From JAVBRD01 sp031548365 (GTDB lineage Bacteria > Bacillota > Clostridia > Christensenellales > UBA1750), in NCBI GenBank assembly GCA_031548365.1, contig JAVBRD010000020.1, forward strand, positions 21,111 to 85,110: a DNA stretch of 64,000 nucleotides, written 5' to 3'. The translations under genes and the position numbers were made by a program. Every line of letters begins with the position of its first letter. The stretch's first letter is position 1. This document shows positions 9,008 through 18,782 of the stretch, one piece after another. The notes beneath the pieces were generated by a model. The model had not been told where the DNA came from. It worked only from the letters and a program-made list of their open reading frames with translations, and made no database searches.

Positions 9008-12000
9008 TCACGTCCTCTCACCCCTATCAAAGATGATCTCATGCGCCCGACCGTCGTCGATCATCTCAAACCATTTGCCATCCGCGCGCGCGTCGGCCAC
9101 GCTAAGAGGACCGCGCGCGTTGCGCACGGTAAAACGGTAAGACGCGCTCCCGCACCTGAGCGTGAGCGTCGCGCCTTGCCAGTCCCTTGGCATGCATGGA
9201 TCAAAGGATACGCGGTTACCCATTTTGCTCAGTCCAACGACCTTCTCGAGTATGACAACAGAGAGCCATGCCGACGATCCAGTGTACCATGTCCACCCCC
9301 CGCGCCCTGTGTGCGGCGGCTCACCGTAGACGTCGGCCGCGAGCACATACGGCTCCGCCGCGTACCTGAGCGCGCTCTCTCGCGTATCCGCGTGGTTCAC
9401 GGGTAGAATCATGCGAATGAGCCGCCACGCGCGGTCCCCTTCGCTCAGCGACGCCCACGCGAGCGCCGCCCACACGGCCGCGTGCGTGTACTGACCGCCA
9501 TTTTCGCGCACGCCCGGCACATACCCGGAGATGTAGCCGCGGTTGGGGCCTTCCTCAGTGAACGCGGGAGACAGCAGTCGGATGATCCCGTTTTCTTCAT
9601 CGACCAGGTGTTTTTCGAGCGATTCCATCGCCTGCCGCGCACGCCCAGGTCGCGCGGCGTTGCTGATAACCGCCCAGCTCTGGGCAATGCAGTCGATCTT
9701 GCAGCTCACGCTGTCCTTGCTGCCCAGCGGCTGGCCGCGATCGTCGAACGCGCGGCGGTACCACTCGCCGTCCCAAGCGTGCGTCTCCGCCGCGAACGCA
9801 AGGCGCGACGCTCCCTCCCTGAACTGAACCGCGTCGTACGCTAAGCCGCATTCGTCCATCAGAGGCGCGATCGCCTCCACCACGGCGTAAATGAACCACG
9901 CGAGCCACACGCTTTCGCCTTGCCCCTCGTGCCCCACGCGGTTCATCGCGTCATTCCAGTCGCCTGTGCCGATGAGGGGCAAACCATGCGGCCCGGTCAT
10001 GGCAAGCGCGCGTCTGACGGCGAGCACGGCGTGCTCGAGAACCGTACCCTCGGTGTCGGACACCTCAGGCGTGCCGTAGTCGTCCTCCTTGGGCGGCATG
10101 ATCTGGGGTGCGCGCAGGTAGCGCGCCTTTTCAGTAAGGATGGTTTTGTCCTGCGTGATCTCGACGTAGCGCGCGAGCACGTAAGGCAGCCAGAGCAGGT
10201 CGTCGCTTACGCGTGTGCGCACACCGCGTCTGGGTTCGTGCCACCAGTGCTGCACGTCGCCTTCCTCAAATTGATGCCCCGCGCAGCGAACGATGTGCGC
10301 TCTAACCTTCTCAGGCGCGTGGTAAACCAGGAGCAGGCAATCCTGCAGCTGATCACGGAAACCATACGCGTCGCCCGCCTGGTAAAAGCCCGTGCGCGCG
10401 AAGAAGCGGGACGCGGCGGTCTGAAGCGGGAGCCAGACGGACACAAGCCGCGTCGCCGCCGTGTCGGGGACCGTCACGCGCGCGGCATCAAGGAAGCGCT
10501 CCCAGTAACCCGTCGAATCAGCTTTGCTGACCGCGGCGTCAAACGCCGACGAAAGCGAAACCGCTTCGTCCACATCCTTGGCCGCCCCAAGCAGAAACAC
10601 CACGCGTGAACACTCGCCGGCGGGGATAGAGACTTGGGTTAGGAGCGCGGCGCACGCGTCCAGCCCAGCGCCGAATCGGCCATCCAGCTTCGCGCTGTGC
10701 AGCGCGTCTGGGTCGCTCATGCCGCCCGAACCGATGAATGCCAACCGGTCACACGTGCCCTCGGCGGACCGGCCCGGTACGGCGACAAACGCCATCCCTT
10801 CCTCAAACACGTTATACGCCCATATAAGCGACTCTTGCGGTAAAAACCCCGTGATCAAGCGGCCGCAGGTCATGTCTTTGTGGACACCGAGCACTAAGTC
10901 CGCGAAAAACACCGCGGACAACCGGCGATCGCGTTCTCCGCGGTTGACGATTTCAAGCGTGTACGCCTTGACCGCCCGCGATGTGTCAACACTGACATCC
11001 AAGCACAGCGACAGACCGAGCGCGCTGTGCTCAAACCGCGTCACGCCCGGCGCGTGCGTCACGATCACCATCCCTGGAGGCGGCGTCGGCCCGGGCGCAA
11101 CGCTCACAAATTCGCCCGTGAGCTCATCACGTATCCACAGCGCTTCGGCGCACGGATCGAGCAGCGGGTCGTTGCTCCACGGCGTGAGCTTGAACTCGCG
11201 GCTGTTGCCCGCCCATGTGTACCCGCCTCCGCACTCCGTGATCAGCGCGCCAAAGCACTCGTTGGCGAGCACATTGCTCCACGGCACGGGCGGCGGAGCG
11301 CCCTTGTCGACGGCAACGATGTACGCGTCTCCCGAAAACCCCCCAAAGCCGTTGCCATACTCAACCTGCGGCGGCGACACGCGCGAAGGCGCGCTCACGC
11401 TTTCTTCCGTGGGAACAAATGCATTTCGCTGCGGCGTGCCGGCGGACCACCGCTTCATCAGCGAAGATATGTCGCATGTGTCGCCGTCTGGCGTGAGTGC
11501 GAGACAGGACGCGGACAGCAGCAGCTCGCGCTCGCCTGAGCGGAGAGCGGATGCGTCGAGGAGGCGCACGCTTCCCGTTCGCGACGCGCCGGCTTGCTCG
11601 ATTGCGCGGGCGAGCTGGTCGCGCACGGGATTGAGGTAATCGTTTTCCGCCTCACACAGGATGACGAGGTCGGCCACAAGACCCTTAAGTCCCCAAAACT
11701 CTTGCATGCGGATCGCCGACTTGGCGAGCGCTACATGCTTTTCGTTCATTACGCGCACAAGGACAATGGGATCATCACCCGAAACGGACAGCCTCCATAA
11801 CGCGGAGAGCGGGAGCGTGTTCTCTCGCAGCGCCTCCGTACGGTCTCCGCACGGCAGCCCGCGAAAAATGGCATAAGCCGCCGCGCGGTGAAACGCCTTG
11901 AACTGTGCGGCCGTCATTCTGAGATAACAGCACTCCACTTGAGCGTATGTCGCGGCCACGGCAAGCGCGCGTGAGGCGGCGTCCCCCGTCCAAGCGTCCG

Positions 12001-15000
12001 CGCACGCTTTTGCTCCCGCACGGTCGGCGCAGACAGCGGTCAGCGCGCAAACGACAGCCGATTCTCCCGCGGGCACGAGCACGCTCACACGCGCGCTCGC
12101 GCACGGATCAATCACCGCGCCAACCGTACCGCTCAGATTACCGCGCATGGCCGTCGGGCTCAAATACCCGCTCCCACGCCCAATGAAGCGCGCGCGGTCA
12201 GTTTCAACCCGCGCGGCACCGTCTCCCCCTATCATCGTGTGAACGAGCACGGGCGTGCGGTCGTGCGCATCCCTCGGGCGGCGCGTGAACACAATGCGTC
12301 CGTTGTCGTTTTCCGACATGACAAACAGGTTGATGAACGCTGGGTGCGCAAGATCCGCCCGATACTCCGCGAGCGAGACCTCGAAAAATGAGGTGACCTC
12401 GAGCGCGGCCGCCGATGCACCGTTGTTCCTCAACCTGAGCTGCTGGACAAACGCGCCGTCCTCGGGCGAAACCGCAACGGTCAGCTCAGATTCGATGTCC
12501 CCCCTGCGCACGGCGTAGACCGCCCGGTCGGGAAAGTAGGAGACGGCAAACCCTTCTCGATTGCCTCCGCGGGGCTGGGCGGTCCACCAACGGCCTGTCG
12601 CGGGATCGGAAACGTACATGTGCAGGCCAAAGCGATCATCCAGCGCGTCCGCGCGGAAACGGTTGACGCACACGCCGTTCCACATCATGCGCGCGGGCCC
12701 TTTGTCCGTAACAACCACACTCACCCCTCCACCCGCCAGCAAGTGAGTATCCGGTGTGAGCGAAGGACGTGCTTTACGGGAAAGCAGGTGTTGCCCCGGC
12801 TGTGCGATGTGCTCCATGGGCACCCTTTTTCGCGAAGACAGTTTGGACGCGCGCGTGTTTTTTTCCTGAAGCAGGATGTCGTGCGCGCGGACGCACGCGT
12901 TGGCGTAAAAGTGCTTTCGGATCGCGCCGTCGCACAGCGCGTTGACCAGCGAAAGCAGCGCCATGCCCTGATGATGCGCCATGTGGCTGCGCACGATCAC
13001 CGGTGACTTGCCCTCCGCGCGCTCGGGCGTGTAATCGGCGGCCTCCCAGAAGCCGCGAAGGGTCAGCCAGCCCATCGAAGCCATGCGCTCCATGTTGCGC
13101 ACGGCGTCCACGGCGCACAACTCAGCCGCCATCACGGACGCGTACGGCGCGATGACCAGGCTGTCGTCCAGCCCGCCTTTGAGCGCGAGCGCGGGCGAGC
13201 CGAACGCGTGATACTGGTAGTTCAACTGGAGGTCGTAAGCCGCGTACCCCGATTCGCTGATACCCCAGGGGATCTCTCCGCCGTTCTCGTTCCGTTGCAG
13301 GCGAACGGCGTTCACCCCTGATTCTCCGAGCAGGGATCCGCGTTTTTCGTCCAAAAAAACCGGCGGAAGAAGGTACTCAAACAGCGTCCCTCCCCACGAC
13401 AAAAGACAGGAGCCTCCGCCCACATTGGTCATCGGCCTCCCGAGCGCGCCAAAATGCCTTGCGGCGACATCTCCTTTGGCGATCGCGACAAAGGACAACA
13501 GCCGTGCCTCTGAAGCCAGCAAATCGTAGTGCGCGTCAGACATCCTGCCGTTATCCACGTCATACCCGATGGTGAACATCTGCCGCGTTGCGTCGTAGAG
13601 ATACGTAAAATCCATTTGGTCGTGAAAGGCGCGCATGCGGGCGGCGAGGGAGGCTCGCTGCTTTTCATGCCGGGGATCGGCATGCCCCCGCGTTTCTGCC
13701 TCCGACGCGCGCGCGGCATTCGCCGCCTCACCGCAAAGCGGGTGCGAATCGCCCTCGAATGCCCTCGCGACGTCACCGAACACGTCCGCACCGCCCATGT
13801 CCAGCACGGCAAGCGCCGCGAGTGCGGCCTCGCAGTTTTCCTCGACGTTGAGCGCGAGCAGCACGCGGTCTCGTAGACCTTGCGTTAGAACGACCGCGTT
13901 GATACTGTCCTGTCCCTCAAGCGCTGCCGCAACGGTCATCAAGCTCGCGGCAAGGTTGCCGCTGTCCACGGTGGAGACGTATCTCGGCCGAAGCGCGGTC
14001 AGATCGGCCGTGGATACCCAGTTGAGCGGATGCCCTCTGTGCGCGGGCAGTTGTTCAACGCTGGTCATGGTCGCGTCAAGGCGCGCGAGCATCTGCTGCC
14101 CTGTGATCAGACCAAGCTCCCGCGCGCCCACGCACGACGCCATGTACAGCCCAATATTGGTCGGAGATGTGCGCCGTGCCGCGCCTTTTCGCGGCTCTTC
14201 CTGCACATTGTCGGGCGGGAGATGATGGTCACCTCCGTTCACAGCGCCCTCAAAGAAACGAAATGTCCTGAGCGCGAGCTGGCGCAAAAACTGGCGCTCA
14301 TCTTCCGTCAGCACCTGCTTTCTCTTGGGCGCTGCAGACAACACCGAGGACAGCGCTGGCGCGGATGCGAACAACACAATGAGTGCGCTCGCGAACATCA
14401 CCGGAGCGGGAGATCGCACTCCCGATAAAAACGAGAGCACGGCAATAGCTCCCGCAACCGCTATGCACGGGAGCGTCGTGCGCACCGGCGATGGCGCGGT
14501 ATTGCGCTCGGCATCCGCGGCAGTCACCCAATCCAGCAAATGGCGATGGCTGATGAAGCGGCGATACAACGCGCGCACAGCCGCGTCCACGCTGACTGCG
14601 GCTTCCATCGGCAATAAGGATAGACGTGTGAGCTCAGTAAGCGTGCGTGTTAAGACGCGTTTTGCGCGCGATGCGCTTAGTATGTTGGGCAAATCGAGAA
14701 TAAGCGGCAGCTCGTACAGCGCTAGGATGAGCGCGCCAAGCGCCGCGCTTCCCGCCGCTACCGACAACAGGAGCGCGCACACAACGCCGACCGGCAGCAT
14801 GGAGCGCTCGAGGTTGTGGGCGATCTTGTGGCGATCGAGCAGAGAGAACCGCACTCGACGCCACCTGCCGTCCGCGCCGCGTGTCCTGGGGAGCAGGTAT
14901 GGCACGAGCTGCCAGTCGCCGCGCGTCCAACGGTGCAAGCGCGTTTTCCAGCTCTCCACTGTTGCGGGATGTCCATCGTAGAGCACGACATCCGGCACCT

Positions 15001-17287
15001 GCGCGGCGCGCGCGTACAGCCCTTCGATCAGGTCGTGGCTGAGAATCGCGTTTTCAGGGAACACGCCTTCCGTGGCCGCGGCGAACGCGCGCAGGTCATA
15101 CACGCCCTTTCCCGAATAGATCCCCTCGCCACACAGCGCTTGGTATACGTCCGAGTTCGCAGATGCGTATGCGTCCACGCCCGCCTCCCCGCCATACAGC
15201 TTCTGGAGGCGCGTCTTGGCCGCGCCAAACGGCATACCCATGCGCATGGAGAACACCGCGCGACCAACGACTTTCACGCCGTCTTCCGCCCTTTTGTTCA
15301 GCGGATGAAGCGCAACGCCCATCATACGCGCAACCGCCCCCGGAGGAACGATGGTGTCTGCGTCGATGGTGAACACATGCGTTGTATCCGCGAGTTTCTC
15401 GTGCTCGGGCGAAACGCGCCAGTGTACCGACTCTCCCAACAGCCACCTATTGAAGTCCTCGAGCGCGCCGCGTTTTCGTTCGCGTCCCATAAATGCGCCC
15501 TGCGCCTGATTCCACTTGCGGTCTCGGTGCAGATAAAAGAACAGTTCGCCGTGCCGCTCGTTAAGACAAGCGATCACGCGAGACGCCGCGTTGATGATGT
15601 CCGCGTCGACAGCCTGCGTCTCATCGGGACCGTCCTTGAAATCACCGAGCAAGACATAGCTGACACCAGGCATGCGCGCGGCCAGATGGAGGAGCTCGAG
15701 CCCCTCCGCCTGTTCCTGCGCTCGCTTGACCGATGTCAGAAGCGTGGGTACGACGACCACGCCCCGCGTGTCCTCGGGCATTGCTGAAAGATCAAGCCTG
15801 GGCAACTTGCGGGGAGGCTTAACACGCAGCACAAACCCGTTGACGATTTGTGCCGCCGCGCTTTTCGCGGGGGAGAAAATCACCAAAAAAACGAACACAG
15901 GCGGCAGGCTGTTTGAGAGCATCCACGCGCTTCCCACGGACAGCGCGAGCGTGAGCAGGGGAACTGCCAGCACGTACAGCGCCCCCGCGCGCTTTCGGAG
16001 CCATGCACCTGCCGACACCGCGACCTCACGCTCTCCGCACATGCGCTGGAGTTCAGGAAGGCCGTCGTCCATAAGCGCCCAGCCCACGTGTGCCCGTCTT
16101 GACGCGCGCCCGTGTTCGTCCGCCTCCAAAGAGCTCATCCTGACAGCGTTGTAAGCGACGATGGACTCTGGGACTTTCAAGCGTTTGGAGAGACGCTCGA
16201 CCGTTTCGCGGTACATCTGCCGCGAGTCAAAGTCCATCTGCGTCCACACGCCCGCTGGATCCTCCGCAAGCTTTGCACCCACAGGGCACAGCTCTTCGAA
16301 CACGACGTTCCAATTGAGCGCGTCCAGCGTGCGGAGGGATTCAACAAGGTTGCCCATCCAAAGCTGGTTGCGGCTTTGTCGCCTGTGCTCGCCATCCACA
16401 ACGCTTTCAAGCACCGCGTCGCGCGCACGCAGCTGTTCCCGCAGCCAGTACAGCGCGCCTGAAGGGATGCTCTCGTCGCGCGAGCGTTCCGCGATTCTCT
16501 CGACGAACGCAGGCTTGAGGTGGTTTACGCCCTCTGAGATGCGCCCAGCCGACGTGTACTGGTCCAGCCAGCGGTCCGCTTCACTCCTAAGAGACTGCGT
16601 TTCCGCGCATTCACCCGCTATTTTTTCGGCCACACCAAGGAGCGCGATACGAATGAGCAGCGGAAGCGCCCACAGCTCAGCCATGCGCAGGGGGCGCTGG
16701 GACTGGTATGCGAGTACAAATGTTTTAATGACGTCCTTAGTGATTTTTGCCTGCGTATGTGCGGTCATCTCGCCCGCGACCGCGTACGCGCGCGGCCAGC
16801 CAGCATACACCCCCCTTTTGACGGACGGCAAGGACCGCTGCGCGCGCGCCTCGCGCGAGAACCTGAGCGATTGCTCGGTGAGCCTCGGCATGTGGTCCAT
16901 CAGCCATCGAGACGCGGGCACGAGCTCCTCGCGTCCCGCTGCGGCGCGCTCCACGATCTTGTGCGACCGAAGCATTCTGCGTGTGGAGACAAACGGATCC
17001 GGGCACTTTGTTGCGCGCGCGACGGCGTGCTGGAGCGCGAGGTCGCGCGCGTGCTCCTCAAGCGCTTCGTCCGAGAGCAGCGCATCCCGCGCCACAGGCG
17101 CGTACGCCACAGAGTCCAGCATCTTCACGGCGAACCAGAACGCGAATGCCAAAGAGCCGATCATCAACAGCCACCACAAATCACGCGCCACATCCCTATG
17201 TTTACTCAAATAAGAGTTTGACCTCCCCTTGACATCCCCATTCATTTTACAGAGCATCTTTGTCAGCACCCCCGCTTGCCAAGGCAA
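9008..17287 (-). CDS. Giant cyclic beta-1,2-glucan-synthase-like protein (GT84/GH94)
   Basis: The 2,759-codon frame matches the NdvB/cyclic glucan synthase family (about 2,800 residues). It has an N-terminal membrane segment and further hydrophobic segments around the glycosyltransferase domain. That domain shows FTIDADTIVPPG near residue 640 and RLHRWTRGDWQ near 785. A glucoamylase-like region follows (about 1040-1450), then a C-terminal GH94 phosphorylase domain with GTGDWNDAMNRVG near 2440 and GGWTWYTGSSAWLS. The family makes and sizes beta-1,2-glucans, so the substrate here is inferred. The start is uncertain. ATGs lie near the 5' end, and a TTG at 17209 follows GGGGAGG. The promoter of the divergent gene overlaps the first codons, which favours a downstream start. 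Confidence 0.88.
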   Translation of the reverse strand: MPWQAGVLTKMLCKMNGDVKGRSNSYLSKHRDVARDLWWLLMIGSLAFAFWFAVKMLDSVAYAPVARDALLSDEALEEHARDLALQHAVARATKCPDPFVSTRRMLRSHKIVERAAAGREELVPASRWLMDHMPRLTEQSLRFSREARAQRSLPSVKRGVYAGWPRAYAVAGEMTAHTQAKITKDVIKTFVLAYQSQRPLRMAELWALPLLIRIALLGVAEKIAGECAETQSLRSEADRWLDQYTSAGRISEGVNHLKPAFVERIAERSRDESIPSGALYWLREQLRARDAVLESVVDGEHRRQSRNQLWMGNLVESLRTLDALNWNVVFEELCPVGAKLAEDPAGVWTQMDFDSRQMYRETVERLSKRLKVPESIVAYNAVRMSSLEADEHGRASRRAHVGWALMDDGLPELQRMCGEREVAVSAGAWLRKRAGALYVLAVPLLTLALSVGSAWMLSNSLPPVFVFLVIFSPAKSAAAQIVNGFVLRVKPPRKLPRLDLSAMPEDTRGVVVVPTLLTSVKRAQEQAEGLELLHLAARMPGVSYVLLGDFKDGPDETQAVDADIINAASRVIACLNERHGELFFYLHRDRKWNQAQGAFMGRERKRGALEDFNRWLLGESVHWRVSPEHEKLADTTHVFTIDADTIVPPGAVARMMGVALHPLNKRAEDGVKVVGRAVFSMRMGMPFGAAKTRLQKLYGGEAGVDAYASANSDVYQALCGEGIYSGKGVYDLRAFAAATEGVFPENAILSHDLIEGLYARAAQVPDVVLYDGHPATVESWKTRLHRWTRGDWQLVPYLLPRTRGADGRWRRVRFSLLDRHKIAHNLERSMLPVGVVCALLLSVAAGSAALGALILALYELPLILDLPNILSASRAKRVLTRTLTELTRLSLLPMEAAVSVDAAVRALYRRFISHRHLLDWVTAADAERNTAPSPVRTTLPCIAVAGAIAVLSFLSGVRSPAPVMFASALIVLFASAPALSSVLSAAPKRKQVLTEDERQFLRQLALRTFRFFEGAVNGGDHHLPPDNVQEEPRKGAARRTSPTNIGLYMASCVGARELGLITGQQMLARLDATMTSVEQLPAHRGHPLNWVSTADLTALRPRYVSTVDSGNLAASLMTVAAALEGQDSINAVVLTQGLRDRVLLALNVEENCEAALAALAVLDMGGADVFGDVARAFEGDSHPLCGEAANAARASEAETRGHADPRHEKQRASLAARMRAFHDQMDFTYLYDATRQMFTIGYDVDNGRMSDAHYDLLASEARLLSFVAIAKGDVAARHFGALGRPMTNVGGGSCLLSWGGTLFEYLLPPVFLDEKRGSLLGESGVNAVRLQRNENGGEIPWGISESGYAAYDLQLNYQYHAFGSPALALKGGLDDSLVIAPYASVMAAELCAVDAVRNMERMASMGWLTLRGFWEAADYTPERAEGKSPVIVRSHMAHHQGMALLSLVNALCDGAIRKHFYANACVRAHDILLQEKNTRASKLSSRKRVPMEHIAQPGQHLLSRKARPSLTPDTHLLAGGGVSVVVTDKGPARMMWNGVCVNRFRADALDDRFGLHMYVSDPATGRWWTAQPRGGNREGFAVSYFPDRAVYAVRRGDIESELTVAVSPEDGAFVQQLRLRNNGASAAALEVTSFFEVSLAEYRADLAHPAFINLFVMSENDNGRIVFTRRPRDAHDRTPVLVHTMIGGDGAARVETDRARFIGRGSGYLSPTAMRGNLSGTVGAVIDPCASARVSVLVPAGESAVVCALTAVCADRAGAKACADAWTGDAASRALAVAATYAQVECCYLRMTAAQFKAFHRAAAYAIFRGLPCGDRTEALRENTLPLSALWRLSVSGDDPIVLVRVMNEKHVALAKSAIRMQEFWGLKGLVADLVILCEAENDYLNPVRDQLARAIEQAGASRTGSVRLLDASALRSGERELLLSASCLALTPDGDTCDISSLMKRWSAGTPQRNAFVPTEESVSAPSRVSPPQVEYGNGFGGFSGDAYIVAVDKGAPPPVPWSNVLANECFGALITECGGGYTWAGNSREFKLTPWSNDPLLDPCAEALWIRDELTGEFVSVAPGPTPPPGMVIVTHAPGVTRFEHSALGLSLCLDVSVDTSRAVKAYTLEIVNRGERDRRLSAVFFADLVLGVHKDMTCGRLITGFLPQESLIWAYNVFEEGMAFVAVPGRSAEGTCDRLAFIGSGGMSDPDALHSAKLDGRFGAGLDACAALLTQVSIPAGECSRVVFLLGAAKDVDEAVSLSSAFDAAVSKADSTGYWERFLDAARVTVPDTAATRLVSVWLPLQTAASRFFARTGFYQAGDAYGFRDQLQDCLLLVYHAPEKVRAHIVRCAGHQFEEGDVQHWWHEPRRGVRTRVSDDLLWLPYVLARYVEITQDKTILTEKARYLRAPQIMPPKEDDYGTPEVSDTEGTVLEHAVLAVRRALAMTGPHGLPLIGTGDWNDAMNRVGHEGQGESVWLAWFIYAVVEAIAPLMDECGLAYDAVQFREGASRLAFAAETHAWDGEWYRRAFDDRGQPLGSKDSVSCKIDCIAQSWAVISNAARPGRARQAMESLEKHLVDEENGIIRLLSPAFTEEGPNRGYISGYVPGVRENGGQYTHAAVWAALAWASLSEGDRAWRLIRMILPVNHADTRESALRYAAEPYVLAADVYGEPPHTGRGGWTWYTGSSAWLSVVILEKVVGLSKMGNRVSFDPCMPRDWQGATLTLRCGSASYRFTVRNARGPLSVADARADGKWFEMIDDGRAHEIIFDRGERT

Positions 17288-17304
17288 TCAGTACGCGGTA
17301 TGAT
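17276..17304 (+). promoter_or_regulatory. Sigma-A type promoter for the HAD gene
   Basis: TTGCCA (17276-17281), a 17-base spacer and TATGAT (17299-17304) lie just upstream of the HAD gene. The element overlaps the 5' end of the longest reading of the divergent giant gene. Confidence 0.7.
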
Positions 17305-17330
17305 GCATAAAAAGACGGAGGCAAACCTCA

Positions 17331-17984
17331 ATGAAGATCAAGGGACTGCTCTTTGACATGGATGGCGTTCTTGTCGATTCAGAGCCGACAATCACGCGCG
17401 CGGCAATCGAGGGTCTTTCACACTACGGCGTCTCGGCAAAACGCGAGGACTTCAAGGAGTTCACGGGTATGGGCGAAGTCATGTTCATCGGGGGCGTTGC
17501 GCGCAAGTACGGCAAGGAGTACGCTCCCGAAATGAAAACGCTCGTCTACGAGATCTACTTAGATCTCGTGGACGAGTCGCTCGTGGTTTATGAAGATACC
17601 CTAAAAACGCTCGCGGCACTCAAGGCGTCCGGGGTGAAAATGGCGCTCGCATCAAGCGCCGATCACATCAAAATATCCGCAAATCTGCGCGTCGCGGCCA
17701 TCCCGGACGGCACATTCGACGCCGTAATCGGCGCGGAGGACGCTGAGAAAAAAAAACCCGCACCCGATATCTACCTCACGGCCGCCAAACGCATCGGGGT
17801 TCCGCCGGAACTATGCGCGGTCGTCGAGGACGCGATCAGCGGCGTGAAAGCCGGAAAGGCGGCGGGTGCATTCGTCGTGGCAATCACCACGTCTTTCCGC
17901 GAAGCCGATCTGCTCGCCGCGGGTGCGGACGCGGTCATCACTCGCCTCGGCGAACTTCCCAGAGTGTTGGCGAGCGCTGAGTAA
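17331..17984 (+). CDS. HAD family phosphatase / beta-phosphoglucomutase-like
   Basis: This 217-residue HAD-superfamily protein has the nucleophile motif FDMDGVLVDSE (Asp 8 and 10), the ASSAD motif and lysine of motif II/III (MALASSADHIK), and the acidic motif VVEDAISGVKAGKAAG. The KKKPAPDIYL loop is typical of the beta-phosphoglucomutase/phosphatase group. It could interconvert a hexose phosphate or dephosphorylate a sugar phosphate; the sequence does not decide. It starts at an ATG nine bases after GGAGG and is divergent from the glucan-synthase-like gene. A link with glucose-1-phosphate metabolism is possible but unproven. Confidence 0.88.
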   Translation: MKIKGLLFDMDGVLVDSEPTITRAAIEGLSHYGVSAKREDFKEFTGMGEVMFIGGVARKYGKEYAPEMKTLVYEIYLDLVDESLVVYEDTLKTLAALKASGVKMALASSADHIKISANLRVAAIPDGTFDAVIGAEDAEKKKPAPDIYLTAAKRIGVPPELCAVVEDAISGVKAGKAAGAFVVAITTSFREADLLAAGADAVITRLGELPRVLASAE

Positions 17985-18062
17985 ACCGGTGCGCTTTGTC
18001 ACACCGTTCTATTCCAGGTGATTGCGGCGCATTCCGTTGCTGCACGAGCTAGAATACTAGCC

Positions 18063-18104
18063 GCAAAGCAAAGCGGCCGAGTCGACGCAATGTCAACTCG
18101 GCCG
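18063..18104 (-). terminator. Terminator of rpsT
   Basis: CGGCCGAGT (18074-18082) pairs perfectly with ACTCGGCCG (18096-18104). The stem extends inward by three more pairs after a mismatch. On the minus strand CTTTGCTTTGC follows. The hairpin lies between convergent rpsT and the HAD gene and may serve both. Confidence 0.75.
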
Positions 18105-18122
18105 TATGTGCTCGTTTACGGG

Positions 18123-18386
18123 CTACGCCTGCGCGGCGGCTTTATTCAAGCGCTTGGCAAGGCGCGACTTCTTACGGTTCGCGGCGTTGCGATGAATGAC
18201 GCCCTTGGTCACGGCTTTGTCGATCGACGAAACCACAACCGAAATCGAGACGGCTTTGGGATCGGCTTGGACAGCCTGATCAAACTTCTTAAGCGCGGTC
18301 TTCAAGCGCGTTTTGTTCATCTGATTGCGCAAGCGCTTCGTCTCTGTAACCTTCACACGCTTGATCGCGGATTTGATATTTGGCAA
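18123..18386 (-). CDS. rpsT: Ribosomal protein S20
   Basis: S20 binds 16S rRNA early in assembly of the small subunit. Translation from the TTG at 18386 gives the standard N-terminus (M)PNIKSAIKRVKVTETKRLRN and a highly basic 87-residue protein. The longer frame from a GTG at 18395 would start inside the ribosome site, so it is rejected. GGGAGGTG ends six bases before the TTG. A UUG start is also used by Escherichia coli rpsT, where it takes part in autoregulation; whether the same holds here is inference. Divergent from rpmB, with its own promoter and terminator. Confidence 0.97.
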   Translation of the reverse strand: MPNIKSAIKRVKVTETKRLRNQMNKTRLKTALKKFDQAVQADPKAVSISVVVSSIDKAVTKGVIHRNAANRKKSRLAKRLNKAAAQA

Positions 18387-18416
18387 ATAATTCACCTCCC
18401 AAAGTCAACGTGAAAC

Positions 18417-18445
18417 ATATTAACACAAGAAACGGGCGATTGCAA
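18417..18445 (-). promoter_or_regulatory. Sigma-A type promoter for rpsT
   Basis: On the minus strand, TTGCAA (18445-18440) and TAATAT (18422-18417) are separated by exactly 17 bases, about 30 bases before the TTG start codon. Confidence 0.8.
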
Positions 18446-18487
18446 GCGTTCTCATCGCGAACTGACTAAAAAAAATCGCGTGTGCGC

Positions 18488-18516
18488 TTGTATTTCCCCG
18501 TCACATCTGGTAGAAT
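18488..18516 (+). promoter_or_regulatory. Sigma-A type promoter for rpmB
   Basis: TTGTAT (18488-18493), a 17-base spacer and TAGAAT (18511-18516), with TG one base before the -10 box, lie about 50 bases upstream of rpmB. Confidence 0.75.
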
Positions 18517-18564
18517 ACCTGTGTTTTGAACAACGTAGCTCATCCGCTCGAGGAGGTGTAATCA

Positions 18565-18756
18565 TTGGGCAAGTTTTGTGAGATCTGCAAAAAGGGGACC
18601 ATGTCCGGCAACAATGTCAGCCACGCCAACAACCGCACACGCCGCAGCTGGGCACCCAACACGCAAAAAGTACGCGTCAACATGGGCGGCACGCACACCA
18701 GCGTGTACATCTGCACCCGTTGCCTCCGCTCGGGCAAGGTCGAGCGTCTGGTCTAG
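18565..18756 (+). CDS. rpmB: Ribosomal protein L28
   Basis: L28 is a small protein of the large ribosomal subunit. The 63 residues have the family pattern MGKFCEICKKGTMSGNNVSHANNRTRR, and keep CxxC pairs (CEIC and CTRC), so this is the zinc-binding form. The start is a TTG at 18565, placed correctly after AGGAGGTG. No ATG is available that would preserve the conserved N-terminus. It is a single-gene unit with a good promoter and a strong terminator, divergent from rpsT. Confidence 0.97.
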   Translation: MGKFCEICKKGTMSGNNVSHANNRTRRSWAPNTQKVRVNMGGTHTSVYICTRCLRSGKVERLV

Positions 18757-18782
18757 TCTGTCCGGCACATGAGAAATGCAGG

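Noticed and set aside
10524..11639. 371-codon plus-strand frame inside the giant gene
   Set aside because: It is Ser/Arg/Pro-rich antisense sequence with no domain; the minus-strand frame is continuous and coherent.
18387..18395. GTG start for rpsT at 18395
   Set aside because: It lies inside the ribosome site. The TTG at 18386 gives the conserved S20 N-terminus.
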